Source: an uncultured Flavobacteriaceae bacterium (GTDB lineage: Bacteria; Bacteroidota; Bacteroidia; Flavobacteriales; Flavobacteriaceae). From it: a stretch of 64,000 nucleotides of DNA. The position numbers were made by a program, and so were the translations under genes. The notes beneath the pieces are model-generated. The model was not told the origin of the DNA and made no database searches. It saw only the letters and a program-made list of their open reading frames with translations. This document shows positions 36,109 to 46,399 of the stretch, piece by piece (positions within the stretch are counted from its first letter, which is position 1; the number at the start of each line of letters is the position of its first letter). The stretch covers positions 186,001 through 250,000 of the forward strand of contig CANLUS010000005.1 of NCBI GenBank assembly GCA_947494325.1, given 5' to 3'.

Positions 36109-36780
36109 TTGAAATTAAATATCTACATACTGCTGCTCATATCTTCATTCAATGTTTTTTCACAGAATCTTGAACAGAAAACCATAATTTCTAAATCAAA
36201 ATCGCTGCTTATTGAATTTGAATCAGTGGAGAAGATCGTGCTGAATGTGCATGAAAGTGATAATCAAGTTATCGTTTCTTATCAGGATACCGATGATGAA
36301 AATATTCCTGAGATTTCAGATGCTAATGGCACTATTCGTATTAAGCCTAAGAAGAAAACAACAAAGCTAAAAGGAACAGAAAAGAACAAATATAGAGCAG
36401 GTCAGCCTGTTTACCCTAGTTACATAATACAGATTCCGAAAGACTTAGATGTGCAGTTGTTTTATGATAAAGGGAATTTTAAGGCATCTAATTTTAAGGG
36501 AAAATTAGATCTTCATTTAGATACAGGAAATGTTGTAATTGAGAGTTTTAATGGTGAATTAGATATCAATTCTTTTGCTGGATTAATTCAGTGTACCATT
36601 TCAGATGGGGTCGTGAATGTGGTTTCAACGAAAGGTAGTGTAGTATCTAATTTTCAAGATAAAAGACTGGTGCATACGATGAACTCCCTTAAAGGTATTT
36701 ATGTGAATGCCAATAATGTGTTAAAGATTAAGAGTATTCATGGAAAAGTAAACTTGAAATCGATGCTAACTAAAAAATAG
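36109..36780 (+). CDS. DUF4097-like exported protein
   Basis: 223 residues with a TTG start (no better codon), a signal peptide (ISSFNVFSQ) and a repetitive beta pattern in which short strands are stacked (IVLNVHESDNQVIVSY, LDLHLDTGNVVIESFNGELDINSF, VVNVVSTKGSVVSNF, VLKIKSIHGKVNL). This resembles the beta-helix-like DUF4097/adhesin family. Function unknown. It lies between a terminator and lspA, 30 bases before the latter. Confidence 0.75.
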   Translation: MKLNIYILLLISSFNVFSQNLEQKTIISKSKSLLIEFESVEKIVLNVHESDNQVIVSYQDTDDENIPEISDANGTIRIKPKKKTTKLKGTEKNKYRAGQPVYPSYIIQIPKDLDVQLFYDKGNFKASNFKGKLDLHLDTGNVVIESFNGELDINSFAGLIQCTISDGVVNVVSTKGSVVSNFQDKRLVHTMNSLKGIYVNANNVLKIKSIHGKVNLKSMLTKK

Positions 36781-36810
36781 TAGTATTTTTGTTGACTTTA
36801 AAAAAAGAAT

Positions 36811-37536
36811 TTGAAAAAACCTATCATCATAATTGTTATCATTTTATTAATAGACCAAATTAGTAAGGTCTATATGAAAACACATTTTTTGTTAAGTGAG
36901 GAGATTTCTGTGTTGGGGTTAGATTGGTTTAAGATTCATTTTTTAGAGAATAACGGTATGGCTTGGGGTACTGAATTTGGAGGTAAAAATGGCAAATTAT
37001 ATCTCACTTTATTTCGGTTGGTTGCCATAACGGGTATAGGGTACTGGTTGTGGTCAGCTGTCAAAAGTGGTGCGCATAAAATATTAATTACCGCGATTGC
37101 CTTTATTTTTGCAGGCGCTTTGGGTAACATCATTGATTCTGTTTTTTATGGTGTGCTTTTCAGTGATAGTTATAATAATATTGCAACATTTTTACCCGAA
37201 GGAGGAGGTTATAGCTCGATTTTTCATGGTAAAGTGGTTGATATGTTATATTTTCCATTAGTAGATACTCAGTTGCCAGAATGGGTGCCAAGCATCAGTT
37301 TTGTATGGCCAGATTGGTTGCCATTCATTGGAGGTGACTTGTTTACTTTATTTGTTGATCGCTCATTTTCATTTTTTGATCCTGTTTTTAATGTTGCAGA
37401 TATGGCCATTTCTACAGGAGTAGGAATTTTGTTAGTCTTTAATAAGAAGGCATTTCCGAAAAAGGAAGAAGAAAAAGAATCACTCGAGATTGTGCCGCCC
37501 ATTGTTGTGCAACATTACGAAAAACCAAAAGGGTAG
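36811..37536 (+). CDS. lspA: Signal peptidase II (lipoprotein signal peptidase)
   Basis: Cleaves lipoprotein signal peptides in the inner membrane; this window encodes several substrates (the lipobox proteins near 8.8, 15.7, 46.4, 56.8 and 60.2 kb). The 241-residue protein uses a TTG start and shows IDQISKVYMKTHF, LENNGMAWG, GALGNIIDSVFYG (catalytic Asp) and FNVADMAISTGVGILL (second catalytic Asp). Between the two Asp motifs there is a long insertion (roughly 65 extra residues, Pro/Trp-rich, PEWVPSISFVWPDWLPFIGG) compared with the E. coli enzyme (164 residues); as far as I know this long form is usual in Bacteroidota. Confidence 0.95.
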   Translation: MKKPIIIIVIILLIDQISKVYMKTHFLLSEEISVLGLDWFKIHFLENNGMAWGTEFGGKNGKLYLTLFRLVAITGIGYWLWSAVKSGAHKILITAIAFIFAGALGNIIDSVFYGVLFSDSYNNIATFLPEGGGYSSIFHGKVVDMLYFPLVDTQLPEWVPSISFVWPDWLPFIGGDLFTLFVDRSFSFFDPVFNVADMAISTGVGILLVFNKKAFPKKEEEKESLEIVPPIVVQHYEKPKG

Positions 37537-37571
37537 TTTAGGAACTAAAGTTATTTGTTTAACTTCGCTTT

Positions 37572-39365
37572 GTGTCGAATACTACCTTAGAAATACAACT
37601 TAAAACCTTGCCAAATTCGCCCGGTGTTTATCAGTATTATGATAAAGACAAAACAATTTTATATGTTGGAAAGGCCAAAAACTTAAAAAAACGAGTGTCT
37701 TCATATTTTACGAAGAATCACGAGTATGGTAAAACTAAGGTGCTTGTTAAAAAGATTGCATCCGTAAAACACATTGTTGTCGACACAGAATCAGATGCGT
37801 TATTGCTTGAAAATAGCCTTATTAAAAAATATCGCCCACGATATAATATCTTGCTGAAAGATGATAAAACGTATCCTTGGTTATGTATTAAAAAGGAAGC
37901 TTTTCCAAGAGTGTTTTTGACGCGTAAAGTTATTAAGGATGGGTCAGAGTATTTTGGTCCTTACACTTCTGTAAGAACAGCAAAGGCCTTATTATCTTTA
38001 ATAAAAGAATTGTATCCATTACGTACCTGTGCGTACGACCTTTCTTCAACAAATATTGAGAATAAGAAATATAAAGTTTGTCTAGAGTTTCATATCAAAA
38101 ATTGTAAAGGAGCCTGCGAAGGGTTGCAGAAAGAGAGTGAATATCTAGAAGATGTCAAAGCAATTAAAAACATCATCAAAGGTAATTTTAAAGATTCTTT
38201 ACAGCGTTTTCATGCATTGATGCAGAAATTTTCTGAAAACTTGGAGTTTGAGGAAGCTCAAAAAATCAAAGAAAAAATAGATTTATTGGCCAACTATCAG
38301 TCGAAGTCAACAGTTGTAAATCCGTCCATAACCAATGTAGACGTTTTTTCAATTATTTCTGACGAGAGCTTTGCCTACGTCAACTTTTTTAAGATTGCTA
38401 ATGGTGCTATTATTCAATCTCATACGACTGAAATAAAAAAGAAATTAGATGAATCTGATAAAGATTTACTAGAATTATCAATTATAGAAATTCGACAGCG
38501 TTTTAACTCCCAGTCTAAAGAAATTTATGTGCCTTTTAAAGTTGATTTAGGAGATGCAGTTAAGGTCACGACCCCCAAATTGGGAGATAAGAAACGTATC
38601 GTAGATTTATCACTGCGCAACGCTAAATATTATCGACAAGAACGATTTAAGCAAATTAAAATTGTAGATCCCGACCGTCATATTAAGCGAATTATGGCCC
38701 AGATGCAAAAGGATTTACGATTGCCTGTTGAGCCGAGGCATATCGAATGTTTCGATAACTCGAATATCCAAGGATCACATCCAGTGGCATCATGCGTGGT
38801 ATTTAAAAATGGAAAACCAAGTAAAAAAGACTATCGACACTTTAATATTAAAACTGTTGTCGGTCCAGATGATTTTGGCTCGATGGAGGAAGTAGTTCAT
38901 AGACGTTATAAGCGTTTACTCGATGAAGGTCAAGATTTACCACAATTAATCGTTATTGATGGAGGGAAAGGACAATTGTCCTCCTCATTAAAAAGCTTAG
39001 ATGTTTTGGGCTTAAGAGGTAAGATTGCGATAATCGGAATTGCTAAGCGTTTAGAAGAAATTTATTATCCCGGAGATGCGATCCCAATGTATCTCGATAA
39101 AAAGTCTGAAACTCTCAAGATTATTCAGCAGTTAAGAAATGAAGCCCATCGTTTTGCAATTAATTTCCATCGTAATAAACGAAGTAAAAGTGCTATACAA
39201 ACCGAGCTAGAATTGATTCCTGGAGTCGGAAAACAAACTATAGAAAATTTACTCAGACATTTTAAATCTGCTAAGAGAGTCAAAGGAGCCACCAAAGAGA
39301 ATTTGGCTAGTGTCATAGGTAATGATAAAGCAACAAAAGTTTTTGATTTTTTCAATTCAAAATAA
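37572..39365 (+). CDS. uvrC: Excinuclease ABC subunit C
   Basis: Makes both incisions in nucleotide excision repair. The 597-residue protein starts with GTG. It has the GIY-YIG domain (SPGVYQYYDKDKTILYVGKAKNLKKRV), a Cys-containing KNCKGACEG element, a UVR motif (EFEEAQKIKEKIDLL, about residues 222-236), the RNase H-like 5' nuclease core (HIECFDNSNIQGSHPVASCVVF, VIDGGKGQLS) and C-terminal helix-hairpin-helix (LIPGVGKQTIENLLRHFKS). Complete and normal length. Confidence 0.97.
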   Translation: MSNTTLEIQLKTLPNSPGVYQYYDKDKTILYVGKAKNLKKRVSSYFTKNHEYGKTKVLVKKIASVKHIVVDTESDALLLENSLIKKYRPRYNILLKDDKTYPWLCIKKEAFPRVFLTRKVIKDGSEYFGPYTSVRTAKALLSLIKELYPLRTCAYDLSSTNIENKKYKVCLEFHIKNCKGACEGLQKESEYLEDVKAIKNIIKGNFKDSLQRFHALMQKFSENLEFEEAQKIKEKIDLLANYQSKSTVVNPSITNVDVFSIISDESFAYVNFFKIANGAIIQSHTTEIKKKLDESDKDLLELSIIEIRQRFNSQSKEIYVPFKVDLGDAVKVTTPKLGDKKRIVDLSLRNAKYYRQERFKQIKIVDPDRHIKRIMAQMQKDLRLPVEPRHIECFDNSNIQGSHPVASCVVFKNGKPSKKDYRHFNIKTVVGPDDFGSMEEVVHRRYKRLLDEGQDLPQLIVIDGGKGQLSSSLKSLDVLGLRGKIAIIGIAKRLEEIYYPGDAIPMYLDKKSETLKIIQQLRNEAHRFAINFHRNKRSKSAIQTELELIPGVGKQTIENLLRHFKSAKRVKGATKENLASVIGNDKATKVFDFFNSK

Positions 39366-39388
39366 GTACATTTATAAAAAAAAGATTC

Positions 39389-41617
39389 ATGAGGGTTTTG
39401 CTGCTACTGTTCTTCTTAGTCTCGACCATCGGACATACACAAAATGACACGCTTGTTCAAAAAGATTTAAAGATTGGGTTGGTGTTAAGTGGAGGAGGAG
39501 CCAAAGGTTTCGCTCATGTAGGGGTGCTGAAAGTGTTGGAAGAAGCTGGAGTACGCATTGACTATATTGGTGGAACAAGTATGGGGGCAATCATCGGGGC
39601 GCTTTATTCGACGGGATATTCGGCTCGCGAATTAGATTCGATTGTTCGTGCACATGATTTTGAAACGTTGATGCAAGATCGCTTACCTCGAGATGCAAAA
39701 TCTATATATCAAAAAGAAAATACTGAAAAATACGCCCTTTCTTTACCAATTATTAATAGAACTGTTGGTTTTCCGACGGCGTTATCTAAGGGTCAGAATG
39801 TTTTTAATTTATTGACCAAGCTAACCTCAAACGTAAGTCAGATTGATGATTTTTCTAAACTGCCTATTCCATTTTTTTGCGTGGCGACAAATCTTGAAAC
39901 TGGTGGCCAAGAATTGTTAGAGTCTGGTTTTTTACCCGAAGCTATTAGAGCCAGTGGAGCTTTTCCCTCATTATTAGATCCTGTCGAAATAGATGGAAAA
40001 TTATTAACGGATGGTGCAGTTGCTAATAATTTTCCTGTTGAAGAAATGATGGCAAAAGGAGTAGATATTATTATTGGAGTAGATGTTCAGGATAAACTAA
40101 GCGTAAAAGAAGAATTGAATTCGGCGCCTAAAATATTGATGCAGATAGTTAGCTTTCAGATGTATGAAAATTTAGATATCAAGCGAAAAGTATTGGATGT
40201 CTATTTACATCCTGATATTTCTGATTATTCAGTCGTTTCCTTTGATAAAGTTGATGAAATTGTCGAAAAAGGTGTAATAATTGCTGAGGAACAATTAAAC
40301 TATTTTGAGGAGTTAGCTTCTCAACAACTACGAAATGATGTTGTCATCGAGCAAAAGCTTTCTTCGAGTAATTTTAAGAACTTTGGGACTGAAGATTTTG
40401 TAATTAAGGGGCTTGAAAATTATACGCAACGTTTCGTGTTGGGTAAATTAGGAGTGCGAAAAGAGAAGACAATTACCTATCAAGATTTTGAAAAAGGATT
40501 GGATGTACTTGCGGCTACTAATGGGTTTCAAAGTATACAATATAAATTTCTAAATACCGGTAAAATTGAATTGAAATTAAAAGAGAGTGCCGTCACGAAT
40601 TATTTGCAGATAGGGGCGCACTTTGATGATTTGTTTAAGACATCGGCGCTGTTAAATGTCACCTCAAAGCATTTGTTGTTTAAGAATGATATTTTTTCGG
40701 CAGATTTAATTTTAGGAGACAACATTCGATATAATATTGATTATTTTATTGATAACGGATTTCATTGGAGTTATGGTATTAATACCAGACATGATCGATT
40801 TGAAAAGGCTGTTCTAAGAGGAGCGTTTAGTAATTTAGAGGCTGGTGAAATAGATATAAAGGCAGCTACCAAATACAATGATTTTACAACACAATTGTAT
40901 GTTCAATCTGCGTTTACAAATACTTTTGCTTTGCGCCTAGGGGCGGAAGGAAAATATTTACGTGTATTTACAGAAGATATTACGAATAATGAGACCATTG
41001 AAAATTTTTATACGAATAACTTGTACGTGAATGCCTTTGCGGCAATAAAGATCGATACATATGATAAGAATATCTTTCCGAAAAAAGGATTTTATTTAGA
41101 TGTAAGTTATAAAGGATATGCATTTTCTTATGATGCCGACGGATCTCGAGAGGAAGAATTTAATCCGTTTACCCAATTAAAGGGAAGTTTTGGTTTTGCT
41201 CATACTTTTGGAGAGCGAGTTACTGCACATTTGAGATCTGAAGCAGGCGTTACTATCGGAGAAAATAACGACCGAGTGCTTAATTTTCATTTAGGAGGAA
41301 ATAATGAGAATTTTATAAATAATTTCACAAGCTTTTATGGATACGACGTTGGAGATTTAAGTAGCGAAGCCTATTTAAAGTCTGCCTTAACCTTGAGATA
41401 TGAATTTGTAAAAAAGAATTATTTATCGTTTACAGCGAATGCAGCTCGAGCCGAAGAGGATTTAATCAATGATGGAGCCATATTCGAAAATACAAAAACC
41501 GGTTTTGGAGTAGGATATAGCCTTGAATCGTTTTTAGGGCCAATAGAAATAAAATATACTTGGACACCGGATACAAATCAGAATATTTGGTTTTTTAATA
41601 TTGGTTACTGGTTTTAG
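39389..41617 (+). CDS. Patatin-like phospholipase with C-terminal beta-barrel
   Basis: 742 residues: signal peptide (STIGHTQ), patatin domain (about 28-300) with glycine-rich oxyanion loop LSGGGAKGFAHVG, nucleophile GGTSMGA (Ser64) and catalytic DGA (Asp208), then a POTRA-like segment (about 360-430) and an Omp85-type barrel ending in phenylalanine (WFFNIGYWF). This is the type Vd-like (PlpD-like) architecture, in which the barrel anchors or exports the lipase, with activity on phospholipids expected. It ends at a bidirectional terminator facing the RND operon. Confidence 0.92.
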   Translation: MRVLLLLFFLVSTIGHTQNDTLVQKDLKIGLVLSGGGAKGFAHVGVLKVLEEAGVRIDYIGGTSMGAIIGALYSTGYSARELDSIVRAHDFETLMQDRLPRDAKSIYQKENTEKYALSLPIINRTVGFPTALSKGQNVFNLLTKLTSNVSQIDDFSKLPIPFFCVATNLETGGQELLESGFLPEAIRASGAFPSLLDPVEIDGKLLTDGAVANNFPVEEMMAKGVDIIIGVDVQDKLSVKEELNSAPKILMQIVSFQMYENLDIKRKVLDVYLHPDISDYSVVSFDKVDEIVEKGVIIAEEQLNYFEELASQQLRNDVVIEQKLSSSNFKNFGTEDFVIKGLENYTQRFVLGKLGVRKEKTITYQDFEKGLDVLAATNGFQSIQYKFLNTGKIELKLKESAVTNYLQIGAHFDDLFKTSALLNVTSKHLLFKNDIFSADLILGDNIRYNIDYFIDNGFHWSYGINTRHDRFEKAVLRGAFSNLEAGEIDIKAATKYNDFTTQLYVQSAFTNTFALRLGAEGKYLRVFTEDITNNETIENFYTNNLYVNAFAAIKIDTYDKNIFPKKGFYLDVSYKGYAFSYDADGSREEEFNPFTQLKGSFGFAHTFGERVTAHLRSEAGVTIGENNDRVLNFHLGGNNENFINNFTSFYGYDVGDLSSEAYLKSALTLRYEFVKKNYLSFTANAARAEEDLINDGAIFENTKTGFGVGYSLESFLGPIEIKYTWTPDTNQNIWFFNIGYWF

Positions 41618-41622
41618 AAATA

Positions 41623-41652
41623 AAAAAGCCCAATGATATCATTGGGCTTTTT
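41623..41652. terminator. Bidirectional terminator (30-base perfect palindrome)
   Basis: AAAAAGCCCAATGA, centre TA, TCATTGGGCTTTTT: perfect stem between two convergent genes (stop at 41617 and stop at 41655), suited to both strands. Confidence 0.9.
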
Positions 41653-41654
41653 CT

Positions 41655-44600
41655 TTATTTATCCAGCGCTAAATTTCCTGGCACAGGTAATTCTTCATCC
41701 TTGGCTTTAGGACTTTTTCTACTTCGTAGATACATTTTAAACTTTGTAATTAAGTAGAATAAAATAGGTACTACGATTAAAGTTAAGAAAGTGGCAATTA
41801 CCAATCCGTATATTACGGTCCAAGCAAGAGGACCCCAAAAAATAACATTATCACCACCAACATAAATGTTAGGATTAAAGTCACTAAACAAGGTAAAGAA
41901 ATTGATATTGAATCCTGTTGCTAACGGAATCAACCCTAAAATAGTGGTAATGGCTGTTAAAAGAACGGGACGTAAACGTGCTTTTCCTCCGTTCACAATG
42001 GCATCTAACAACTCGTCATTTGCTAAGTAATCCTCATCTTCAAGATCTTGCTCGACTTTTTTACGATCAATTAAAAGTTGTGTATAATCTAATAGCACCA
42101 CTCCATTGTTCACTACAATTCCGGCCAATGATATAATACCCATCATGGTCATCATAATTACGAAGGCACTTCCCGTAGTTACGATACCACCGAATACTCC
42201 AATCAAACTTAAGAAAATTGCAATCATAATTATGCCAGGTTTTGACACTGAATTAAATTGAAAAATCAAGATAAAAAAGATCAATCCAAGTCCGGTAAAG
42301 AAGGCGCCCATTAAAAAGGCCATTTGCTTATTTTGCTCTTCAATCTGTCCTGTATAATCAACACTTACACTGTCTGGTTGTTCTGTGAAATTGTTCATTT
42401 CATTCTGAATCTTTGAGACAATAGCAGCGGCATCTGTATATCCTGGAGCTAACGCAGAGTATAATGTAACAACCCGTTTCACATCGCGATGCTTAATAGC
42501 ACTAAAACCTGAGGCATTACTTTGTTTAGCCACTGCAGATACGGGAATAGCTTTTATTTTGCCAGAAGCTTGATCTCTGAACGTAATTTTTTGATTAAAT
42601 ATGGCGCTTTTATTATACCTATTCTCTTCATTAAATCGAACATAGATGTCATAATCTTCTCCACCTTCTTTATAGATACCTGCTTTGGCTCCAAATACAG
42701 CGTTTCTCAATTGTTGACCAACTTGACCGGCAGACACACCTAATTCTCCAGCCTTTTCTCGATCTACCAATACTTGCATTGTAGGTTTAGAACGATTTAC
42801 ATCGATTTTCAATTCATCTATTCCTTGAATGTTTTTTGAATTGATATAATCCCTCATTTTCTCAGCGGTAGTGATTAATTCAGCATAATCTTCTCCTTCT
42901 AGTTCGAGATTGATTGGAGCTCCAGCCGGTGGGCCCACAGGATCCTTTTCTACCGATATGGTCACGCCCGGATATATATCTTTTACAGCTTCCTGTATTT
43001 TTTTATAAAGTATTTTACTATCGGCGCCTTCTCTAAATTTAAACTCGCGCATCGTAGCAGTTATCTTACCTCTATGGGGCATTTCGGCGGCAGAACCACC
43101 ATCCGTCATCGGGTTTCCGGCACCTTCACCCACTTGAGAAACTGCACTTTCAGTCATGAAATTATAGTCATCATTTAGATAAGCGTCTTCATTAATGATT
43201 TTATAAACACGCTCCTCAACATCTTTCGTAATAGCGTTCGTTTTTTTAATGTCCGTTCCTTCGGGATACTCAATATAAACTACAATCTGATTAGGCGTGT
43301 TATCTGGAAAAAATTCTACTTTGGTACGTTGGGTAGCGACTGACATACCAAATCCAACAAAGGCAATTATCAATAATACAACTGTACTAATTGTGATGAC
43401 ACCAGGTTTACTGCCTCCGAGGGCAGCGCGCAATACTTTTTCATAAAAACGTTCCCATCTAGGAAGGATCTTATTTTGAAATCCATTCGCCCAACCTCTT
43501 AAAAATAATCGATATGCCCAAAGTAAAACAGCAGTTACTATCATAACGGTCCCTAAGGCTCTATATGCACCTCCAAAAAATACAATCAGTAATCCAATCA
43601 CAACAAGAATTGCCGAGATACTGATCATGTTATTAAGAGGCATCTCTTCATCTTCCGTCTTCATATATCTTGATACTAAAACCGAATTAAAAAAGATGGC
43701 TACAAATAATGAAGATCCAAGAACTACAGACAATGTTATTGGGAAATATTTCATGAATTGCCCCATAACTCCTGGCCATAAACCAAGTGGAACAAATGCA
43801 GCTACGGTGGTAAGGGTGGAGATAATTATTGGGAATGCGATTTCTCCAATTCCTTTCTTGGCTGCTTCCATTCGACTCATGCCTTCTTTGTCCATCAATC
43901 GATATGCGTTTTCAACTACTACAATTCCATTATCAACCAACATTCCGAGTCCCATGATAAGACCAAAAAGAATCATGGTATTCATAGTATATCCCATTAG
44001 ATTTAATATCATCAGAGACATGAACATGGACATGGGAATTGCAAAACCTACAAATAAGGCATTTTTAAACCCTAAAAAGAACATCAGTACCGTAACAACG
44101 AGGATGATACCGAAAATGATATTATTTACTAGATCATCTACTTGACCAATAGTTTTTGCCGATTGATCATTGGAAACTGTGACGGTTAGATCTGTAGGGA
44201 AGAAATTTTCTCTCGCTTCTTCAACAATTACCTTAATCTGATCAGTCGCAGCAACCATATTTTTTCCTGATCGCTTTTTAACGTCGAGCATTACTACTGG
44301 AGCACCAAGTTCACGGGCATAAGTTGTTTGATCTTCATCTTTAAAGGTAACGGTGGCGATATCTTTTAAATATATGGCATTATTGTTTTCCGATTTTACT
44401 ACAAATTTTTCTAGTTCCTCAGGTTTTTCGATTTCACCAATAATTCGAATCGTTCTTCTTTGTCCACTTGTAATTAAATTACCCGCCGACATAGTCATGT
44501 TTTCATTGTTTATTGCTCCAATAATATCGTTGAAACTTACTTGTGCTGCCATCATTTTGTATATATCTACTGCAACTTCAACTTCTTTATCCTGAGCCCC

Positions 44601-45179
44601 TCGAATATCTACAGCTTTAATCTCTTCTAAACTTTCGATCTTGTCTTCGAGATATTCACCATATGCTTTAAGTTTGTCGACAGGGTAATCACCCGATATA
44701 TTGATGTTTAAAATCGGAATTTCCTCTGACATACTCAGATCAAAAATATTCGGTTCAACCTTTGCTCCATTGAACGTTGGCCAATCCTCACTAGAAGTTT
44801 CAGAATCTACTTCATCCTTGATTTTTTGCTTGGCAGCTTCAACTTTTATCTTTGAATCAAACTCGACAATAATTATAGAATAATCCTCTTGTGAAGTAGA
44901 AGTAATCTCTACAACATTACTTACAGTTTTTATCTTATCCTCGATAGGGTCGGTGATTAACTTTTCAATATCTTCGGCTGTATTTCCTGGAAAGACAGAA
45001 CTTATATAAATTTTCGTTTCTTTTATTTCTGGAAAATTCTCTCTTGGCATACTTAAATAGGCAGATGTTCCCAAGAAAAGGATCAACGCAATAAGTACAT
45101 ACATCGTAGTCTTATTCTCGATTGCCCACGAAGATAAACCGAATTCTTTGAAGACTTTTTTCTTTTTATTTTCAGTCAT
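41655..45179 (-). CDS. RND efflux transporter permease (HAE1-type)
   Basis: 1174-residue inner-membrane proton-driven pump subunit of a tripartite efflux system. It has 12 membrane helices in two halves, with periplasmic pore/docking domains after TM1 and TM7; TM4 segment LFGLIMGLGMLVDNGIVVVENAYRLMD contains the proton-relay Asp seen in RND pumps, and LAGIVVNNGVVLLDYTQLL is its counterpart in the second half. The start MTENKKKKVFKEFGLSSWAIENKTTMYVL is typical of the Bacteroidota subgroup. Substrate specificity cannot be read from sequence. It is the last gene of the tetR-tolC-adaptor-permease operon. Confidence 0.96.
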   Translation of the reverse strand: MTENKKKKVFKEFGLSSWAIENKTTMYVLIALILFLGTSAYLSMPRENFPEIKETKIYISSVFPGNTAEDIEKLITDPIEDKIKTVSNVVEITSTSQEDYSIIIVEFDSKIKVEAAKQKIKDEVDSETSSEDWPTFNGAKVEPNIFDLSMSEEIPILNINISGDYPVDKLKAYGEYLEDKIESLEEIKAVDIRGAQDKEVEVAVDIYKMMAAQVSFNDIIGAINNENMTMSAGNLITSGQRRTIRIIGEIEKPEELEKFVVKSENNNAIYLKDIATVTFKDEDQTTYARELGAPVVMLDVKKRSGKNMVAATDQIKVIVEEARENFFPTDLTVTVSNDQSAKTIGQVDDLVNNIIFGIILVVTVLMFFLGFKNALFVGFAIPMSMFMSLMILNLMGYTMNTMILFGLIMGLGMLVDNGIVVVENAYRLMDKEGMSRMEAAKKGIGEIAFPIIISTLTTVAAFVPLGLWPGVMGQFMKYFPITLSVVLGSSLFVAIFFNSVLVSRYMKTEDEEMPLNNMISISAILVVIGLLIVFFGGAYRALGTVMIVTAVLLWAYRLFLRGWANGFQNKILPRWERFYEKVLRAALGGSKPGVITISTVVLLIIAFVGFGMSVATQRTKVEFFPDNTPNQIVVYIEYPEGTDIKKTNAITKDVEERVYKIINEDAYLNDDYNFMTESAVSQVGEGAGNPMTDGGSAAEMPHRGKITATMREFKFREGADSKILYKKIQEAVKDIYPGVTISVEKDPVGPPAGAPINLELEGEDYAELITTAEKMRDYINSKNIQGIDELKIDVNRSKPTMQVLVDREKAGELGVSAGQVGQQLRNAVFGAKAGIYKEGGEDYDIYVRFNEENRYNKSAIFNQKITFRDQASGKIKAIPVSAVAKQSNASGFSAIKHRDVKRVVTLYSALAPGYTDAAAIVSKIQNEMNNFTEQPDSVSVDYTGQIEEQNKQMAFLMGAFFTGLGLIFFILIFQFNSVSKPGIIMIAIFLSLIGVFGGIVTTGSAFVIMMTMMGIISLAGIVVNNGVVLLDYTQLLIDRKKVEQDLEDEDYLANDELLDAIVNGGKARLRPVLLTAITTILGLIPLATGFNINFFTLFSDFNPNIYVGGDNVIFWGPLAWTVIYGLVIATFLTLIVVPILFYLITKFKMYLRSRKSPKAKDEELPVPGNLALDK

Positions 45180-45197
45180 GATGTTGTGCTTTAAAAA

Positions 45198-46376
45198 TTA
45201 TTTAGAGGCTTCAAGCTGTATTATTTTTACTTCTTGACCGTCTTTAACACTTCTTGCTCCCTCGTTGATGATCTCACTACCATCTTGTAATCCTGATAAT
45301 ATTTCTATAAAATCACCGTCAGTTTTTCCAGTTTTAATAATAACTCGTTGCGCAATAGCTTTGTTAACTGTTTTATCTGTTAAAGTATATACATATTGTT
45401 CTCCATTGGCATTTTCGGAAATAATACTCTGAGGTATTAAAATTGCTTTTGAATTTGTATAATCGTTTATTTTAAGCTTAGCTGTAAGATTTGGTTTAAT
45501 AGAATTATCTTTATTAGGTACAGCCACTTCGACCTTAAAAGTTCGATTGGCCGGATTGATGAAATTTCCTGCTTGTCTAATTTTTGCCTCGATGGTCTTA
45601 CCCAATATTGGAAACTCCACTTGAACTGATTTTCCCGGCACAATATCTCTAATATAACGCTCAGGCACATCAGTTTCAATATACATATCTCTTAAGCTAA
45701 CAATTCGAAATAATTGAGATTGGCCCGGAGCGACCACACTACCTTGTTCTGTAATTACGTCGTCAATACTACCAGAGAAAGGCGCTCTAACTAATGTTTT
45801 ACCCAATTGATTTTTTAGTTGATTCACCGATTGCTGTTGGGCTTCGTAATTTGATTTAGCCTGTAAATACTGAATTTCAGATCCAATTTTTTGTTCCCAA
45901 AGACGTTTTTGACGATCAAATGTAGTTTTAGCCAAATCTGCTTGAATTTGTAATTGAGCAACCTGCTGACTCAAGCCACCATCATCAATCTTGGCTAGAA
46001 TCTGCCCCCTTTTAACACGCTGTCCTTCTTTTACATATACCCTTACAAGTTGGCCAGAATATTCAGGATAAACTACCAAGTTTTGCTTAGTATTTACATT
46101 TCCTTGTAATTCTAAATAATGATCAAAAACAGACTCCTTAGCGGCAAAAGTGGTGATTAGAGGAATTTTTTCTTGAGGATCGAGTTCCTTAATTTTTCCT
46201 TCAAGCTGTTTCAATTGCGAAGACAGTTCCTGTTGCTGAGTATCGAGTTCGGCTTTTTTAGCTCTTAGTTGTTCAAGATCTCCAGAAGCAACTAAATCTT
46301 CTACCGATTGAACTTTATCACTTCCACAAGCTACTAGTAAAAGTGTGACGAGGATGGTTGATGCTATATTTTTCAT
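45198..46376 (-). CDS. RND efflux periplasmic adaptor (membrane fusion lipoprotein)
   Basis: 392 residues with a lipoprotein signal (LLLVACGSD, Cys at about 17), a coiled-coil helix (VASGDLEQLRAKKAELDTQQQEL ...), the lipoyl-like halves (LVRVYVKEGQRVKRGQILAKIDDGG and RAPFSGSIDDVITEQGSVV) and a beta-barrel end. It bridges the pump and TolC. Placed between the two, with 18 and 23 base spacers. Confidence 0.95.
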   Translation of the reverse strand: MKNIASTILVTLLLVACGSDKVQSVEDLVASGDLEQLRAKKAELDTQQQELSSQLKQLEGKIKELDPQEKIPLITTFAAKESVFDHYLELQGNVNTKQNLVVYPEYSGQLVRVYVKEGQRVKRGQILAKIDDGGLSQQVAQLQIQADLAKTTFDRQKRLWEQKIGSEIQYLQAKSNYEAQQQSVNQLKNQLGKTLVRAPFSGSIDDVITEQGSVVAPGQSQLFRIVSLRDMYIETDVPERYIRDIVPGKSVQVEFPILGKTIEAKIRQAGNFINPANRTFKVEVAVPNKDNSIKPNLTAKLKINDYTNSKAILIPQSIISENANGEQYVYTLTDKTVNKAIAQRVIIKTGKTDGDFIEILSGLQDGSEIINEGARSVKDGQEVKIIQLEASK

Positions 46377-46399
46377 AATTATATGTATTGCTTCTTAGT

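Noticed and set aside
43627-44145. 172-codon plus-strand frame within the RND permease
   Set aside because: Antisense shadow of a highly conserved pump gene; composition reflects the permease codons and no start context is visible.
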